From NCBI RefSeq assembly GCF_003996985.1, contig NZ_RJJX01000003.1:148646-212645 (forward strand): 64,000 nt of DNA, given 5' to 3'. This document shows positions 1-7,739 of this stretch, one piece after another. How positions within the stretch are numbered: the stretch's first letter is position 1; each line of letters begins with the position of its first letter. This DNA is from Ancylomarina longa (GTDB lineage: Bacteria > Bacteroidota > Bacteroidia > Bacteroidales > Marinifilaceae). A program made the position numbers and the translations under genes. Under the pieces are notes generated by a model, which was given only the letters and a program-made list of their open reading frames with translations, did no database searches and was not told the DNA's origin.

Positions 1-1249
1 TATCTAAGACATAGGCTTGATAATTTAAATCTTTCTCTGCCAATAAATCGTAGGGACGATAAGCCGAAGTCGCATCGAGAAAGAATTTCTTGTTGTACAA
101 TTCTACTTCAGCCATCACATGATTGAACTGACTAAGAAGTGGATAGTCTTTTTGTATGAGTCCTCTATTATTTGTTCTTGCAAGTGCAGGATTACAATTA
201 ATTCCGGCCTCGCGAAGCAGAAGAACCAGCAGGTAATTAATTTCGGAATCGCTGGCTATTTTTTCTTCCAAAACCTTTTGAGGTGATTTTTTAGGAAACA
301 ATCGGTATTTTTCATCCCACTTGACCCTGTCTTTCACAAAATCATATATTTTTTCAATTTTTTCCCAATTATTTTCACTGCCATCCAATAGGTTTTCCAG
401 TTGCTTTCTGGCAAATCCTCTTCTTTCCAAAAAATGGATTTTTTCCAGATACTCTTTTGCTAAATCTTTCCAGGTAGTCATCGAATCCTTATATATTAAA
501 GAACCTCCAATGGAAGATTTATCACGAGTATAATATCCTGATAATTGAAATCGAATTTGCTCTACGTAATCCAGATAATTATTTATAAAACTCTCCTTTT
601 TTATGGAAGGCATATTTTCTAAAACCCACTCTTTGCTGCTTATGTTACCATATTTAGCAGATAACTGATCCCCAAACATTATCAGATTGTATTTTAAGCT
701 TTCAGGCATATTCACATGTAAAACACTATACAAAACGGGAATATCCGACTGAAAATACCAGGTATCCAGATAGGAAAAGAAGGTGGAGTTGTTGGTGTAT
801 TTATATTCGATAATAGATCCAACCTTCACATTTGGCAAACTAAAACGTACTTCTCCATAATTTTCGTTTGCATCAACGGTGTATATAGCGTCTCTGCTAA
901 GATCTGTAATTTCTTTCTTTCCGTTTTTATCGAAATTAATGGTATGCGCTTTCACACTGGTTATATTCTCTATTCCATCCTTTCTGTAAAACGGCAATTT
1001 TATAGTAGCATACTTCAATCCTTCCTCTTTTAAAATTTTTATCCTTACGTGATAATAGTATTTAATATTAGAATAGCTGATGTCCGTAACTCTGCTATCA
1101 TAAAGAAAGACCGCAACCGCATCCTTTTCATAAGGACATGTTTGAAGCTCCATTTCTTCTTTGGAAATCTTTCCGTATTTGAAATTTTTCGCCAACAGTG
1201 AGGAGCTGTATAGGGATAGGCATAGAATAATAATAGTTAGTTTTTTCAT
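1..1249 (-). CDS. DUF3857/transglutaminase-like exported protein, C-terminus cut by window edge
   Basis: Reading the minus strand from an ATG at 1249 gives an open frame of 416 codons that runs off the window start, so the C-terminal part is missing. Residues 1-20 form a signal peptide (Lys-rich start, hydrophobic core, LLA end). Residues about 40-210 match the beta-rich DUF3857 domain and residues about 290-400 the transglutaminase-like fold. In that fold the usual catalytic Cys position (GxCxDxA) reads A332-S-D334-S-E, so Cys is replaced by Asp, while the His (H377 in FNHVMAEV) and Asp (D392 in FLDAT) are kept. It is therefore probably a non-catalytic binding or scaffold protein of the envelope. 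Its substrate is unknown. It is separated from the next gene by about 400 bp. Confidence 0.85.
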   Translation of the reverse strand, partial: MKKLTIIILCLSLYSSSLLAKNFKYGKISKEEMELQTCPYEKDAVAVFLYDSRVTDISYSNIKYYYHVRIKILKEEGLKYATIKLPFYRKDGIENITSVKAHTINFDKNGKKEITDLSRDAIYTVDANENYGEVRFSLPNVKVGSIIEYKYTNNSTFFSYLDTWYFQSDIPVLYSVLHVNMPESLKYNLIMFGDQLSAKYGNISSKEWVLENMPSIKKESFINNYLDYVEQIRFQLSGYYTRDKSSIGGSLIYKDSMTTWKDLAKEYLEKIHFLERRGFARKQLENLLDGSENNWEKIEKIYDFVKDRVKWDEKYRLFPKKSPQKVLEEKIASDSEINYLLVLLLREAGINCNPALARTNNRGLIQKDYPLLSQFNHVMAEVELYNKKFFLDATSAYRPYDLLAEKDLNYQAYVLD

Positions 1250-1656
1250 TTTCTGTATTAAAATTAATTTTAGAGCCATTAAATTAAACAGAATAATTGA
1301 AGATACAATCGTAGTATTAACAATAGTTATATATTAAAGTAATATAGAATAATTCCCAATAAGGGATAAAACAGGACGGAAACTAATTTGCTATCTCGGT
1401 ATGGATACTTTTCAGAGACAAAAGAAGCTTTTGGCCGGACACATCTATTTCAGGATTGCTTTCGCAGAAACAAACAGAATAATTAATTGTCAGATAGGTC
1501 GGTGATAGGTCTAAATGGGATAGAAGCAGTCTCTTTTTATTTGTGGAAATTGAAATAATAAAATGAGGATAGCTGATTTTGAGGCAACTGAAAAGGACGT
1601 AAGGATAGAAGAAAATATTGTTTAAAAATGAGCTATCCCTTTAAATAGTGGAAAGT
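1250..1656. other. Intergenic stretch without a convincing gene
   Basis: About 400 bp between two minus-strand genes. All frames are interrupted by stops. One minus-strand frame around 1330-1450 is open for about 40 codons and reads protein-like, but it has no start codon. The first part (upstream of position 1249) should hold the promoter of the DUF3857 gene, but I see no clear TAnnTTTG box. Confidence 0.5.
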
Positions 1657-2757
1657 TTACTTTCTGTTCATTACTTCATTTTGTTTCAGAATTGACTCCT
1701 TATGAATCATTCTTAAAAGCTGAACCATAAAGCTCTCCGAGATACCAAGCGTTTTTCCTAATTCAATTCCTCTCTCCCGAACCTTTTCCCATCTTTGAAG
1801 TTGAAGAATTTTCATGTTCTTTTCATGTTTGTATTCTCCGATTTCTTCGACAATTTTCATGCGCTGAGCAAGGAGTTCAATCAATTGAGCATCTACCGAA
1901 TCAATTTGATCTCTGAAATTTTCGAGACGATCCACTTCTGCGTCCTCCACACAATTCAATCTGCAAACCAAGCCTCTTAATACTTGATCTAAGTCCGCGG
2001 GTGTTAATTGCTGTTCAGAATCACTTAAGGCCTCTTCCGGACAAATATGGCTTTCAATCATTAATCCATCCATATTTAAATCTATCGCCTTTTGAGCCAT
2101 TTCCGCAATATATTTTCGTTTTCCTGCTATATGACTAGGATCACAAAGGATAGGTAAATTGTGAAAACGAGATTTTAATTCAATTGGAATTTCCCATTTC
2201 GGAATATTTCGGAACATGGTCTTCTCAAAAGGATAAAATCCGCGGTGAATAGCAGCCAATCGGGTAATTCCGGCTTTATTAATTCTTTCAAGAGCTCCAA
2301 TCCATAAATTAATATCAGGATTAATTGGATTTTTCACCATTACCGGGATATTCATTCCCTGTAAAGCGCTTGCAATTTCCTGTACCGAGAAAGGATTAGA
2401 AGTGGTTCTGGCTCCAATCCACAAAATATCAACATTGTGCCTTAGGCACATTTCAACATGTTTGGGTGAAGCTACTTCAACGGTAGTTAGTAAACCTGTT
2501 TCTTGCTTCACTTCATTCAGCCATTGCAAAGCGTCTAATCCTCTTCCTTCGAATGTATTCGGACGAGTTCGTGGTTTCCAGATACCAGCACGAAAGATTT
2601 TTACTTGTTCTATTTTTTTTAACTCTTTCGCTGTTGCAATCATTTGTTCTTCTGATTCTGCACTACACGGTCCACTGATTACAACAGGAGTTGTATCCAA
2701 TTTCTTAAACCATTCATTCAATGGTTTTATATTTCCCAGTTCACTCATGAAAAACAA
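1657..2757 (-). CDS. Bifunctional 3-deoxy-7-phosphoheptulonate synthase / chorismate mutase
   Basis: The 366-residue protein joins a type I-beta (KDO8P synthase-like) DAHP synthase, residues about 15-255, to a C-terminal AroQ-type chorismate mutase, residues about 270-360. It should condense phosphoenolpyruvate with erythrose 4-phosphate and also convert chorismate to prephenate, so it serves the entry and the Phe/Tyr branch of aromatic synthesis in the cytosol. Visible DAHP synthase signatures are SGPCSAES near the N-terminus, AGIWKPRTRPNTF, WIGARTTSNP and CDPSHIAGKR. The mutase part has the helical pattern FRDQIDSVDAQLIELLAQR. This order and length are usual in Bacteroidota. The start could be Met1 or Met4. 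It stands alone, with a TAnnTTTG-like box about 40 bp upstream. Confidence 0.93.
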   Translation of the reverse strand: MFFMSELGNIKPLNEWFKKLDTTPVVISGPCSAESEEQMIATAKELKKIEQVKIFRAGIWKPRTRPNTFEGRGLDALQWLNEVKQETGLLTTVEVASPKHVEMCLRHNVDILWIGARTTSNPFSVQEIASALQGMNIPVMVKNPINPDINLWIGALERINKAGITRLAAIHRGFYPFEKTMFRNIPKWEIPIELKSRFHNLPILCDPSHIAGKRKYIAEMAQKAIDLNMDGLMIESHICPEEALSDSEQQLTPADLDQVLRGLVCRLNCVEDAEVDRLENFRDQIDSVDAQLIELLAQRMKIVEEIGEYKHEKNMKILQLQRWEKVRERGIELGKTLGISESFMVQLLRMIHKESILKQNEVMNRK

Positions 2758-2797
2758 TTTAGGCTGACTAATATTACTGCTTGATATTTAATTGGCA

Positions 2798-2805
2798 CAA
2801 AAATA
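2798..2805 (-). promoter_or_regulatory. Possible -7 box of the DAHP synthase-chorismate mutase gene
   Basis: The minus strand reads TATTTTTG, which matches the Bacteroidota -7 consensus TAnnTTTG, about 40 bp before the start codon. No good TTTG is seen at the expected -33 distance, so this is a weak call. Confidence 0.3.
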
Positions 2806-2842
2806 CACTTTTAAATGACACTATAGAATCTTACCAAAAGAG

Positions 2843-2869
2843 AATTGGCATCTCCAGGAGATGCCAATT
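2843..2869 (-). terminator. Hairpin terminator of the cyd operon
   Basis: A perfect 13-bp inverted repeat (AATTGGCATCTCC and its complement) is centred on position 2856. On the minus strand it is followed by a T-rich stretch (CTCTTTT). It lies after the small membrane-protein gene that ends the cytochrome bd operon and before the divergently controlled DAHP synthase gene. A T-rich run on the plus side also exists, but no plus gene ends here. Confidence 0.7.
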
Positions 2870-2919
2870 TATTTTCGCGATATAGTTCTATATAAACGAA
2901 ATTAGAGTGAATAAGATTA

Positions 2920-3030
2920 TTATTTCTCTAGCTGATCTGAGAACTTTTTCAAACTCAGTCGGACAAGTTTATAGCTGATGAAAATCAGTGCAGGCCATGT
3001 TAATAGCCATATGATTGATGATATATACAT
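2920..3030 (-). CDS. 36-residue single-span membrane protein after cydB (CydX-like candidate)
   Basis: A short open frame starts with ATG at 3030, 16 bp after the cydB stop, and ends with TAA at 2920. The product begins MYISSIIWLLTWPALIF, giving one transmembrane helix (residues about 3-22), and ends with a charged tail (KKFSDQLEK). This size, layout and position match the small accessory subunits CydX/CbdX that stabilise cytochrome bd oxidases in Proteobacteria. I see no sequence identity that would prove homology, so a role in the bd oxidase is inferred from position and topology. It is followed 50 bp later by a strong hairpin, which puts it inside the cyd transcript. Too short for routine gene callers. 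Confidence 0.65.
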   Translation of the reverse strand: MYISSIIWLLTWPALIFISYKLVRLSLKKFSDQLEK

Positions 3031-3046
3031 GATCTTAAATTTTAGT

Positions 3047-4180
3047 TTAGTACAAATGTTCTTCAGACTTCATTTCTTCCAAGTCTATTGGTTTATTGTT
3101 TATTGCTCTCCAAACATATATAATATATGCAAGAACAAAAGGCACCATCAAGGACACATAACTCATTGCAGTTAACGAATAATGAGAGGACGATGCGTTT
3201 TGAATAGTTAAGGAAGATTGCAGATCTGCAACAGATGGATAAAAGGCAGTGTTATTAAAACCCGCGATTAAGAAAAGCGAAAATACAACCATTATGGTTC
3301 CGCCTCCTGCAAACCAAATTCCTTTGGTATATTTTTCAGACAGATAGCTTTTTATTAATCCAAAGAGAACACCTACAACTCCACCTAAGAATAAAATTGC
3401 AACAATTGGCATAGCCAATAAATTGTGCAAGTACTTATAAGGTTCCATCGAAATAAAACCTGTATTTGGATCCACTGCAAATCCTTTCATCAACAATAAA
3501 CGAATCACAAAGAATAGGAACACGATCAAAAATGGAATTCCGGAATATAGTAATTGCTTTTTGGAACGAGCATATATATTCTCCTCCCGAATGTTATTCA
3601 TAAAGTATAAACTAGCTAATAGTCTAGCCAAAAAGAATACCGTTAAACCCAAAGCCACATTACTAATGTTTAATACTGCTTCTAATCCGCCAAAAGAGGT
3701 AGCCCACTGCGATTGGTTCATATCATTAACGGTAAATTCTGCACCATTAAAGAATGTGCCTACAGCTGTTCCTAATAAGATAGTTCCCAATAGACCATTA
3801 ATAAATAAAAAGACTTCAAATGTTTTTGCTCCCCAAACATTTGAAGGTTTACTCCTAAATTCATAGGATACTGCCTGAATGATAAAGCAAAATAAAATAG
3901 CCATCCACACCCAATAAGCACCACCAAATGAAGTCGAGTAAAATAGAGGGAATGAAGCAAACATGGCTCCTCCAAATGTTACTAATGTAGTAAATGTGAA
4001 TTCCCATTTTCTTCCTAAGGAATTAACAATCATTGTTCTCTCCATTTTCGTCTTGCCGAGACGATAGATTAAGGTTTGCCCACCTTGAACGAAGAGTAGA
4101 AAAACCAGAAAACTTCCTAATAGCGAATCGATAATCCACCAATATTGTTGTAACGCCAAATGTGATAAATTTTCAAACAT
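3047..4180 (-). CDS. cydB: Cytochrome bd quinol oxidase subunit II
   Basis: This 377-residue polytopic membrane protein forms, with CydA, the proton-motive quinol oxidase that reduces oxygen to water at very low oxygen tension. The start (YWWIIDSLLGSFLVFLLFVQGGQTL) has the QGGQ/QGGA-type motif of CydB, and eight to nine hydrophobic segments follow. The length fits the family (about 340-380). It starts 2 bp after the cydA stop and is followed by a 36-residue membrane protein and a terminator, so the four genes from 5983 to 2920 form one operon. No odd features. Confidence 0.95.
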   Translation of the reverse strand: MFENLSHLALQQYWWIIDSLLGSFLVFLLFVQGGQTLIYRLGKTKMERTMIVNSLGRKWEFTFTTLVTFGGAMFASFPLFYSTSFGGAYWVWMAILFCFIIQAVSYEFRSKPSNVWGAKTFEVFLFINGLLGTILLGTAVGTFFNGAEFTVNDMNQSQWATSFGGLEAVLNISNVALGLTVFFLARLLASLYFMNNIREENIYARSKKQLLYSGIPFLIVFLFFVIRLLLMKGFAVDPNTGFISMEPYKYLHNLLAMPIVAILFLGGVVGVLFGLIKSYLSEKYTKGIWFAGGGTIMVVFSLFLIAGFNNTAFYPSVADLQSSLTIQNASSSHYSLTAMSYVSLMVPFVLAYIIYVWRAINNKPIDLEEMKSEEHLY

Positions 4181-4182
4181 GA

Positions 4183-5736
4183 TTATTTTCCTCCGTGGTT
4201 TGGTCCGTTTTTAATTTGTTTTAGCATGATCTTGAGTTCAGCAATCAGCAATCCCGTAAATACAAACAAGAATAAAAAGAATGTAATTTTAACAGAAATC
4301 GCATCAATGTTGGAAACGGCAGTAAGTGTAGGCATCAAATCTTGTATAACCCAGGGCTGGCGACCCATTTCAGCAACGATCCAGCCACATTCCGAAGCAA
4401 TATAAGCTAGCGGAATACTCCAAATTGCAGCCCGAAGAAACCATTTTTTAGTAGCAATTTGGTTTTTGTATATATAAACCAAACTGAGGATAAAAAGAAG
4501 AATAAACCACATCCCCAAACCTACCATTGTATGAAAACTGTAAAAGGACATGGAGATTGGAGGAACGGTATCGTAAGGATCATTAAAATAGCCATAACCG
4601 AAATACTTAAAGTTTGCCTCCAAATCTTTTTGAGCTTGTTCCGCCAACGTTAGATCTCCTGCTTTTTTTGCTATTTTAAAAGTCCTTAAGGCAGCAATTG
4701 CTTTTTGTCCTATGGCTATTTTTTCATTTACCGAAGGATGAACTATGCCATCATTATCGGTAAATCCATTAATTATATCATTTATGCCAGGAACAAAAGC
4801 TTTACCATCTAAATATGCCATATAGGAAAGCATATTAGGGATTTCGATTTTAAAATTAAAATCTTTCATATTTTTGTGCTTCCCATTCGGGCTTTCGGTC
4901 ATCACTCCAAATGCAACTAGTCCTGCTCCGGCGGAACCATCATATAGTCCTTCTATAGCGGCAAATTTCATGGGTTGATTTCTCACGATTTCCCGAGCCG
5001 AATTATCACCGGTTAAAACAGTATATAATGAACTTGTCAGTCCAAAAACAGCAGCTATAATGATACTTTTCTTAGCGAAAGCTATGTTTGTTTTCTTTAG
5101 CAAATACCAGGCACTTATCCCTAGTACAAAAACGGCAGCTAAAGTGTAGGATGAGGAAAGTGTGTGAAGAAATTTGTTTACAGCCGTTGGGGAGAATAAA
5201 ATATCCCAGAAGTTCATCATTTCATTTCTTGCTGTGTCCGGATTAAATTTCATGCCAATTGGATTTTGCATCCATCCGTTCGCTACTAAAATCCATAAGC
5301 CCGATAAATTAGAACCTATTGCTACTAACCATGTTGAAACTAAATGAAATCGTTTACTCACTTTATTCCAACCAAAGAACATGACAGCAATAAATGTTGA
5401 CTCCATGAAAAAGGCCATAATTCCCTCTACAGCAAGTGGAGCACCAAATATATCTCCTACAAACCAGGAATAATTGGACCAGTTGGTACCAAATTCAAAT
5501 TCAAGAATAATTCCGGTTGCCACTCCAATGGCAAAATTAATCCCGAATAGAGTCATCCAAAACTTAGTAATCTTTTTCCATTGTGAATCACCTGTTTTAT
5601 AGTAAATGGTTTCCATTATGGCAATAATAAATGCCAAACCAAGTGTCAACGGAACAAATATCCAATGATACAATGCTGTTAAAGCAAATTGTGCTCTGGA
5701 CCAATCTACCAGAGACAGATCAAAATGTTCTACCAT
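4183..5736 (-). CDS. cydA: Cytochrome bd quinol oxidase subunit I
   Basis: The 517-residue protein carries the three hemes and the quinol site of the bd oxidase. Seen in the sequence: the N-terminal LYHWIFVPLTLGL segment with the heme-ligand His, the GRQPW motif near the C-terminus, and nine or so membrane segments. Between the middle helices lies a long Q-loop (residues about 250-390) ending FYSFHTMVGLG. The loop and total length put it in the long-Q-loop (E. coli-like) group. It begins 1 bp after the DUF4492 gene and ends 2 bp before cydB, so the genes are co-transcribed. The operon is divergent from the cbb3 block across a 750-bp gap. Confidence 0.96.
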   Translation of the reverse strand: MVEHFDLSLVDWSRAQFALTALYHWIFVPLTLGLAFIIAIMETIYYKTGDSQWKKITKFWMTLFGINFAIGVATGIILEFEFGTNWSNYSWFVGDIFGAPLAVEGIMAFFMESTFIAVMFFGWNKVSKRFHLVSTWLVAIGSNLSGLWILVANGWMQNPIGMKFNPDTARNEMMNFWDILFSPTAVNKFLHTLSSSYTLAAVFVLGISAWYLLKKTNIAFAKKSIIIAAVFGLTSSLYTVLTGDNSAREIVRNQPMKFAAIEGLYDGSAGAGLVAFGVMTESPNGKHKNMKDFNFKIEIPNMLSYMAYLDGKAFVPGINDIINGFTDNDGIVHPSVNEKIAIGQKAIAALRTFKIAKKAGDLTLAEQAQKDLEANFKYFGYGYFNDPYDTVPPISMSFYSFHTMVGLGMWFILLFILSLVYIYKNQIATKKWFLRAAIWSIPLAYIASECGWIVAEMGRQPWVIQDLMPTLTAVSNIDAISVKITFFLFLFVFTGLLIAELKIMLKQIKNGPNHGGK

Positions 5737-5737
5737 A

Positions 5738-5983
5738 TTATTGATTTTTAGGATTAGTTAATTGATCAATCACATATTCACTACGCTCCTGATCGTTATT
5801 GTATTTTGATTTTAAAAAATTCGGGAAGAAAAATAATTTCATTACAAAAAACAGGATAAATAATTTTATTAAAATTACTAACCATACTTGGCGACTCCAT
5901 TCTTTTTGATTTTTGAACCCTTCTAAATAGAATTGCCATATAACACGAAATAGGTTTTTTGATCTTATTTGATTGTTACTCAT
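5738..5983 (-). CDS. DUF4492 small membrane protein, first gene of the cyd operon
   Basis: An 81-residue protein with a basic aromatic N-terminus (FRVIWQFYLEGFKNQKEW), one strongly hydrophobic helix (VWLVILIKLFILFFVMKLFFF, in the middle) and a charged soluble tail. This is the pattern of DUF4492, a family found next to cydA in Bacteroidota and some Campylobacterota. It is placed 1 bp upstream of cydA. Function is not known. The gene position suggests a role in assembly or stability of the bd oxidase. Confidence 0.8.
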   Translation of the reverse strand: MSNNQIRSKNLFRVIWQFYLEGFKNQKEWSRQVWLVILIKLFILFFVMKLFFFPNFLKSKYNNDQERSEYVIDQLTNPKNQ

Positions 5984-6732
5984 GTTACAATTACTTCAAA
6001 TGATTACATTCTGATTGCCTTTATTCACGTAATATTTAAAATGAGGAATCAAAAGATATTTTGTTGTATTAACTTATGAAATGTTGATGAACAAAACTAA
6101 TTTAGAGTATTCCTTTCTTCTCTCCAAGTAAAGAGTATTAATAAATATCTTCATCTCCCATCTATAGTGCATTTGCTGGATCAAAAGTAAGAATTCTCTT
6201 AGGTAGACAGGTAAATTCCTCATAGAAAGATTTTATATAGTAATTCAAAAAATCTATAAGTAATTAAATGTCAATTTATTAAAAATTCAATTTAAGTAGA
6301 ATATTAAAAGCATTAATCATTGATTTTATGGGATATACAGCAAGATTATTAATCAGGAGTTGTGAAATCGTTTTCGGAAATCTTGTAGGATAGCTCAAAA
6401 TGATTATTTGTCTCCGATTTATATATAAATTTCATGTTTTCAGGGTTTTAAGATTCTTTAATCCTTTTATTAGTGAAAGCGCAATTAAATCAAAGCATTA
6501 CAGACTCTAATGCATCATGTCTTGCAATTCGAATTATTTCTTTATATTTGATTTTACCGATAATTTTCAACAGAACATAATTGCATCTAAATAAATAGGA
6601 CTAAACAACTCTAAACAGGGAGAAAAGAGAATTCTATTTAGAATGGTTTCAGATAAAATTTTCGATTCTATTATTCCACATATCTGTAGGAATAAAAACA
6701 TAGGAGAAATAAAAAACTAACTTAATATCATA
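5984..6732. other. 750-bp divergent regulatory gap between cyd and the cbb3 block
   Basis: No open frame longer than about 25 codons with a plausible start is seen. The stretch is very AT-rich and must carry the two outward-facing promoters of the bd operon (minus) and the Fe-S/NrfD/cytochrome c genes (plus). One plus-strand TATATTTG box is marked separately. A short TTTG-N6-CAAA inverted repeat near 6173-6187 could bind a regulator, but it is too short to call. Confidence 0.5.
6522..6550 (+). promoter_or_regulatory. Candidate promoter for the Fe-S/NrfD/cytochrome c operon
   Basis: TTG at 6522-6524 and TATATTTG at 6543-6550 are separated by 18 bp. The second box matches the Bacteroidota TAnnTTTG element. 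Transcription would begin near 6555 and leave a leader of about 175 nt before the Fe-S gene. Confidence 0.4.
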
Positions 6733-7668
6733 ATGAAAGAAGATTCATCAAAAAATGGTCGACGAAAATTCCTGAAGAACTTGGGCGTTACGGTTGGCGC
6801 AGCTGGTGTGGTAAGTAGTTTTTCATTGTTGGGAGCAGCTAAAGCGGCTGCTAAAGAACCAGCAGAAATGGTGAATTTACTTACACAAGACGGACAATTG
6901 GTTCAGGTAGATAAAAATCAATTACGACCAACGGTAACTGCTCCTTTGAATGAATTGCAAAAACGTGGACGTGAAGGTATTCCTGGGAAGTCGTTTGTGA
7001 TGGTAATTGATCTTAGTAAATGTCGTAATGCCAGAAAATGTATGGCTGCCTGTCAAAATCATCATCAGCTTAGACCCGATCAGCATCATATTAATGTATT
7101 GCAAATGCAGGATGCTGAATATACTGCACCTTACTTCATGCCTAAACCTTGCCAGCATTGCGACAATCCTCCATGTACAAAAGTCTGTCCTGTAGATGCA
7201 ACGTTTAAACGTCAGGATGGTATTGTTTTGATAGACAATGAAAGATGTATCGGTTGCAGGTTCTGTATTGCTGCTTGTCCTTATTCTGCTCGTATTTTCC
7301 AGTGGACTGAGCCTAAAGATGCTGAAAAATATAAGGATCTTACCTACAATATTGAAGCGAATGTACCACAGAAAAAAGGAACTGTGAGTAAATGTTTGTT
7401 TAGTGCCGATAGATTGCGCGTGAATAAACTTCCTTCTTGTGTGTCTTCCTGTCCTAACGGAGTATATTATTTTGGTGATAGAAATGAAGATGCAGTTACC
7501 AATGGAACTACTCATGAAACTGTTCGTTTTTCCAAATTGATTGAGGAAAATGCCGGATATACTTTAATGCCGGAATTAGGAACAAAACCCAGGGTTTACT
7601 ATTTACCTCCGAAAAATCGTGCATTTAAATTTAATGGCGACTTATTAAATGAAGAAAATCTGCATTAA
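6733..7668 (+). CDS. Tat-exported four-cluster-type ferredoxin subunit (NrfC/HybA/ActB-like) with two incomplete Cys motifs
   Basis: This 311-residue protein starts with a Tat signal (GRRKFLKNLG, then a hydrophobic stretch to about residue 40), so it folds in the cytosol and acts outside the membrane. Four cysteine motifs follow: C97..A100..C103..C107, C140-x2-C143-x4-C148-x3-C152, C172-x2-C175-x2-C178-x3-C182, and C221..S224..C236-x3-C240. In the NrfC/PsrB/HybA family each motif has four Cys. Here the second Cys of the first and last motifs is Ala and Ser, so those two clusters may be [3Fe-4S] or absent. The next genes encode an NrfD-like protein and a cytochrome c, and no molybdopterin subunit is nearby. 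It probably carries electrons from the NrfD quinol site to the cytochrome. Confidence 0.88.
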   Translation: MKEDSSKNGRRKFLKNLGVTVGAAGVVSSFSLLGAAKAAAKEPAEMVNLLTQDGQLVQVDKNQLRPTVTAPLNELQKRGREGIPGKSFVMVIDLSKCRNARKCMAACQNHHQLRPDQHHINVLQMQDAEYTAPYFMPKPCQHCDNPPCTKVCPVDATFKRQDGIVLIDNERCIGCRFCIAACPYSARIFQWTEPKDAEKYKDLTYNIEANVPQKKGTVSKCLFSADRLRVNKLPSCVSSCPNGVYYFGDRNEDAVTNGTTHETVRFSKLIEENAGYTLMPELGTKPRVYYLPPKNRAFKFNGDLLNEENLH

Positions 7669-7739
7669 AATTTTTATACAGATTAGAAAAAATACTGAAA
7701 ATTAAATAGATAATTGTTTGCCCTAAATAGAATAATCAT

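Noticed and set aside
1330-1460. Minus-strand open frame of about 40 codons that reads protein-like (KYPYRDSKLVSVLFYPLLG)
   Set aside because: It is closed by stops on both sides and has no start codon or recognised family. It may be a gene remnant but cannot be supported.
6173-6187. TTTG-N6-CAAA inverted repeat upstream of cyd and the cbb3 block as an FNR-type site
   Set aside because: It is too short and differs from TTGAT-N4-ATCAA. Such matches are common by chance in AT-rich DNA.
6922-7515. 197-codon open frame opposite the Fe-S gene
   Set aside because: It lies wholly antisense to a well-supported gene with conserved Cys motifs and has no protein family features.
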